Assembly: GCA_052174495.1 (NCBI GenBank)
Contig: JBQMRR010000076.1
Coordinates: 1 to 30,222, forward strand
DNA length: 30,222 nt
Direction: 5' to 3'
Source: Arsenophonus sp052174495
GTDB lineage: Bacteria; Pseudomonadota; Gammaproteobacteria; Enterobacterales; Enterobacteriaceae
Position 1 is the stretch's first letter; every line of letters begins with the position of its first letter. Below the pieces are notes generated by a model. The model did not search any database. It saw only the letters and a list, made by a program, of their open reading frames with translations, and was not told where the DNA came from. Both the position numbers and the translations under genes were made by a program. This document shows positions 29,088 through 30,222 of this stretch, piece by piece.

Positions 29088-30222
29088 TCATTTATAAACT
29101 AAACCATATCCATAAGGATAAATGGTACGGTTTAAATCAGGTGTTTTGATATCAACCGGCAATTTACCTGTCGGTGAATTCATTAAACGCTTATTAGGGG
29201 TAAGAAAAAGGGTTCTTAGCCCACTACGAATATTGGCTTCTAAGTTATTTCCATTATTATTAGTCGCATCAAAACCTGTAATGCCATAAATAGCAATATT
29301 GGCTTTCACGTCTTGTAAATATGCAATATCATAAGGATTTTTGGTAGATATAACGATTGTTGGGATCGCATTACGATTTGCAACATTGAGTATGCGTTGA
29401 GCGTTTATAGGTGATTTTTTTAGATTATAAGTAGCTAAAATAATAAGATCAGAATGTTGAATTTCGGGAATTAATTGATTTTCAGATCTATCATCCGCCA
29501 TCATTGTAACCACATTATCTCGGGTAGTAATATTAATTTTTAATTCATTAGCAATAGCAAGTAAATGTTTTTTAATTAATTGATTACGTGCTTTTTCATC
29601 TGAAAAAATGACAATCTTATTATCATATTTTAACTGGAACGGTAGTAGGTTACTGTTTTTTATTAAAGTGATCGCATGGTCTGCTAACATATTTTCAATA
29701 TCTTTATCTATTTTTGCTGCAACAACTTCTTGTGCTTTTTCGACAGGCTTATCTGTTGGTGAAATTTTATTTTTTAGCTTGCTAAATACAATCCGATAAG
29801 CTGATTCGTCGATGCGGCGATTTAATTCAGGGTTGCTTTCTACTTCAGTTTTTAAATAATGATAGAGCTGTTTCAGCTTAGAAACAGCCTCAATATTATT
29901 AATTTTCAATGGCATTAAAATAATATCATTACCTGCCAATATTGCCTGTTTAACAGCCCAGTAACTATCAAAGTTATTAGCAATGGCTCCCATATCCAGT
30001 GCATCAGTGATCACTAAACCTTTATAATTCAGTTTATTACGTAATATTCCTGTCAAGATTGGCTTAGAAAGTGTTGCTGGTATACCGACTACCCGATTAT
30101 CAATGGTAGTAAGTTTATGATTATCTAATGCAGGCATTACAATATGCGCTGTCATTATTGCATCGGTATTTTGCATGGTATGCATAAATGGGAGTAGTTC
30201 AAATTCACGCCATTGTTTTTGA
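29088..30222 (-). CDS. Glycoside hydrolase family 3 protein (NagZ/beta-hexosaminidase-like), 3' part, cut by the window edge
   Basis: Intact frame of 377 codons, open through the right edge of the window, ending TGA at 29090-29088. Upstream of the Met at 30185 the frame continues with QKQWREFELLPF, typical of GH3 (xFELxPF before xAIMTAHVxxPALD), so the true start lies outside. Then come IMTAHIVMPALD, PATLSKPILTGILRNKL and YKGLVITDALDMGAI. The first Asp of TDALDM (residue 61 counting from the Met at 30185) aligns with the catalytic nucleophile. The form matches two-domain NagZ-type enzymes of the BsNagZ/LpqI kind, which cleave beta-N-acetylglucosamine from muropeptides. The remaining 300 residues form a Rossmann-like C-terminal domain (IVIFSDE, LIILATYN, IPTIVISTKNPYD) and end YGYGLVYK. 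The KHFPGHGD motif should lie upstream, outside the window. The exact substrate is inference. No damage is seen. Confidence 0.9.
   Translation of the reverse strand, partial: QKQWREFELLPFMHTMQNTDAIMTAHIVMPALDNHKLTTIDNRVVGIPATLSKPILTGILRNKLNYKGLVITDALDMGAIANNFDSYWAVKQAILAGNDIILMPLKINNIEAVSKLKQLYHYLKTEVESNPELNRRIDESAYRIVFSKLKNKISPTDKPVEKAQEVVAAKIDKDIENMLADHAITLIKNSNLLPFQLKYDNKIVIFSDEKARNQLIKKHLLAIANELKINITTRDNVVTMMADDRSENQLIPEIQHSDLIILATYNLKKSPINAQRILNVANRNAIPTIVISTKNPYDIAYLQDVKANIAIYGITGFDATNNNGNNLEANIRSGLRTLFLTPNKRLMNSPTGKLPVDIKTPDLNRTIYPYGYGLVYK

Noticed and set aside
29608..29799. 63-codon plus-strand open frame
   Set aside because: Antisense shadow inside the intact GH3 gene.
1..30222. 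CRISPR arrays, rRNA and tRNA genes
   Set aside because: No regularly spaced repeats, no rRNA-like conserved blocks and no cloverleaf were seen on either strand.

Overview
The window looks like the AT-rich chromosome of an Enterobacterales insect endosymbiont (Arsenophonus-like or Sodalis-like; the genus is inference). Only its two ends are healthy: the 5' part of cyoA (minus strand, left edge) and the 3' part of a glycoside hydrolase family 3 gene (minus strand, right edge). The roughly 28.5 kb between them has almost no open frame longer than 90 codons, yet it is not random. Read in three frames, it yields protein fragments in a consistent order and at near-normal spacing. It is a long array of dead genes.

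Left to right: cyoA with its promoter (1-452); IS256-family relic A (about 525-1840); a decayed VirB-type type IV secretion operon, all on the plus strand, virB4-virB5-eex-like-virB6-virB9-virB10-virB11 (about 2170-9327), with virB8 apparently deleted; an unresolved stretch with a possible pilM; a decayed R64-type thin-pilus (type IVb) operon pilN-pilO-pilP-pilQ-pilR-pilS-pilT-(pilU)-pilV (about 11645-21031); a dark stretch with few recognisable features (21.0-24.4 kb); a cluster of small hairpins (24.43-24.88 kb); two minus-strand relics, one of them resembling the winged-helix part of a RepFIIA-type RepA (25.6-26.2 kb); IS256-family relic B (about 26255-27640), in the same orientation as relic A; a featureless spacer; and the GH3 gene.

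The T4SS would have been the mating channel and the Pil operon the accessory thin pilus that stabilises mating pairs, with PilV as tip adhesin. Together with a Rep-like gene this is the backbone of a conjugative plasmid. The two direct IS256 relics bound it, and at each the neighbouring plasmid gene lacks its N-terminal part. The simplest reading (inference) is that a conjugative plasmid, or a piece of one, entered the chromosome beside cyoA through IS256-mediated recombination or transposition. It then decayed by GC-to-AT nonsense mutations and small indels, with little bulk deletion.

Limits: relic boundaries are approximate, usually within 50-150 bases. Family calls rest on recognising conserved motifs by eye across frameshifts, with no alignment or database search.
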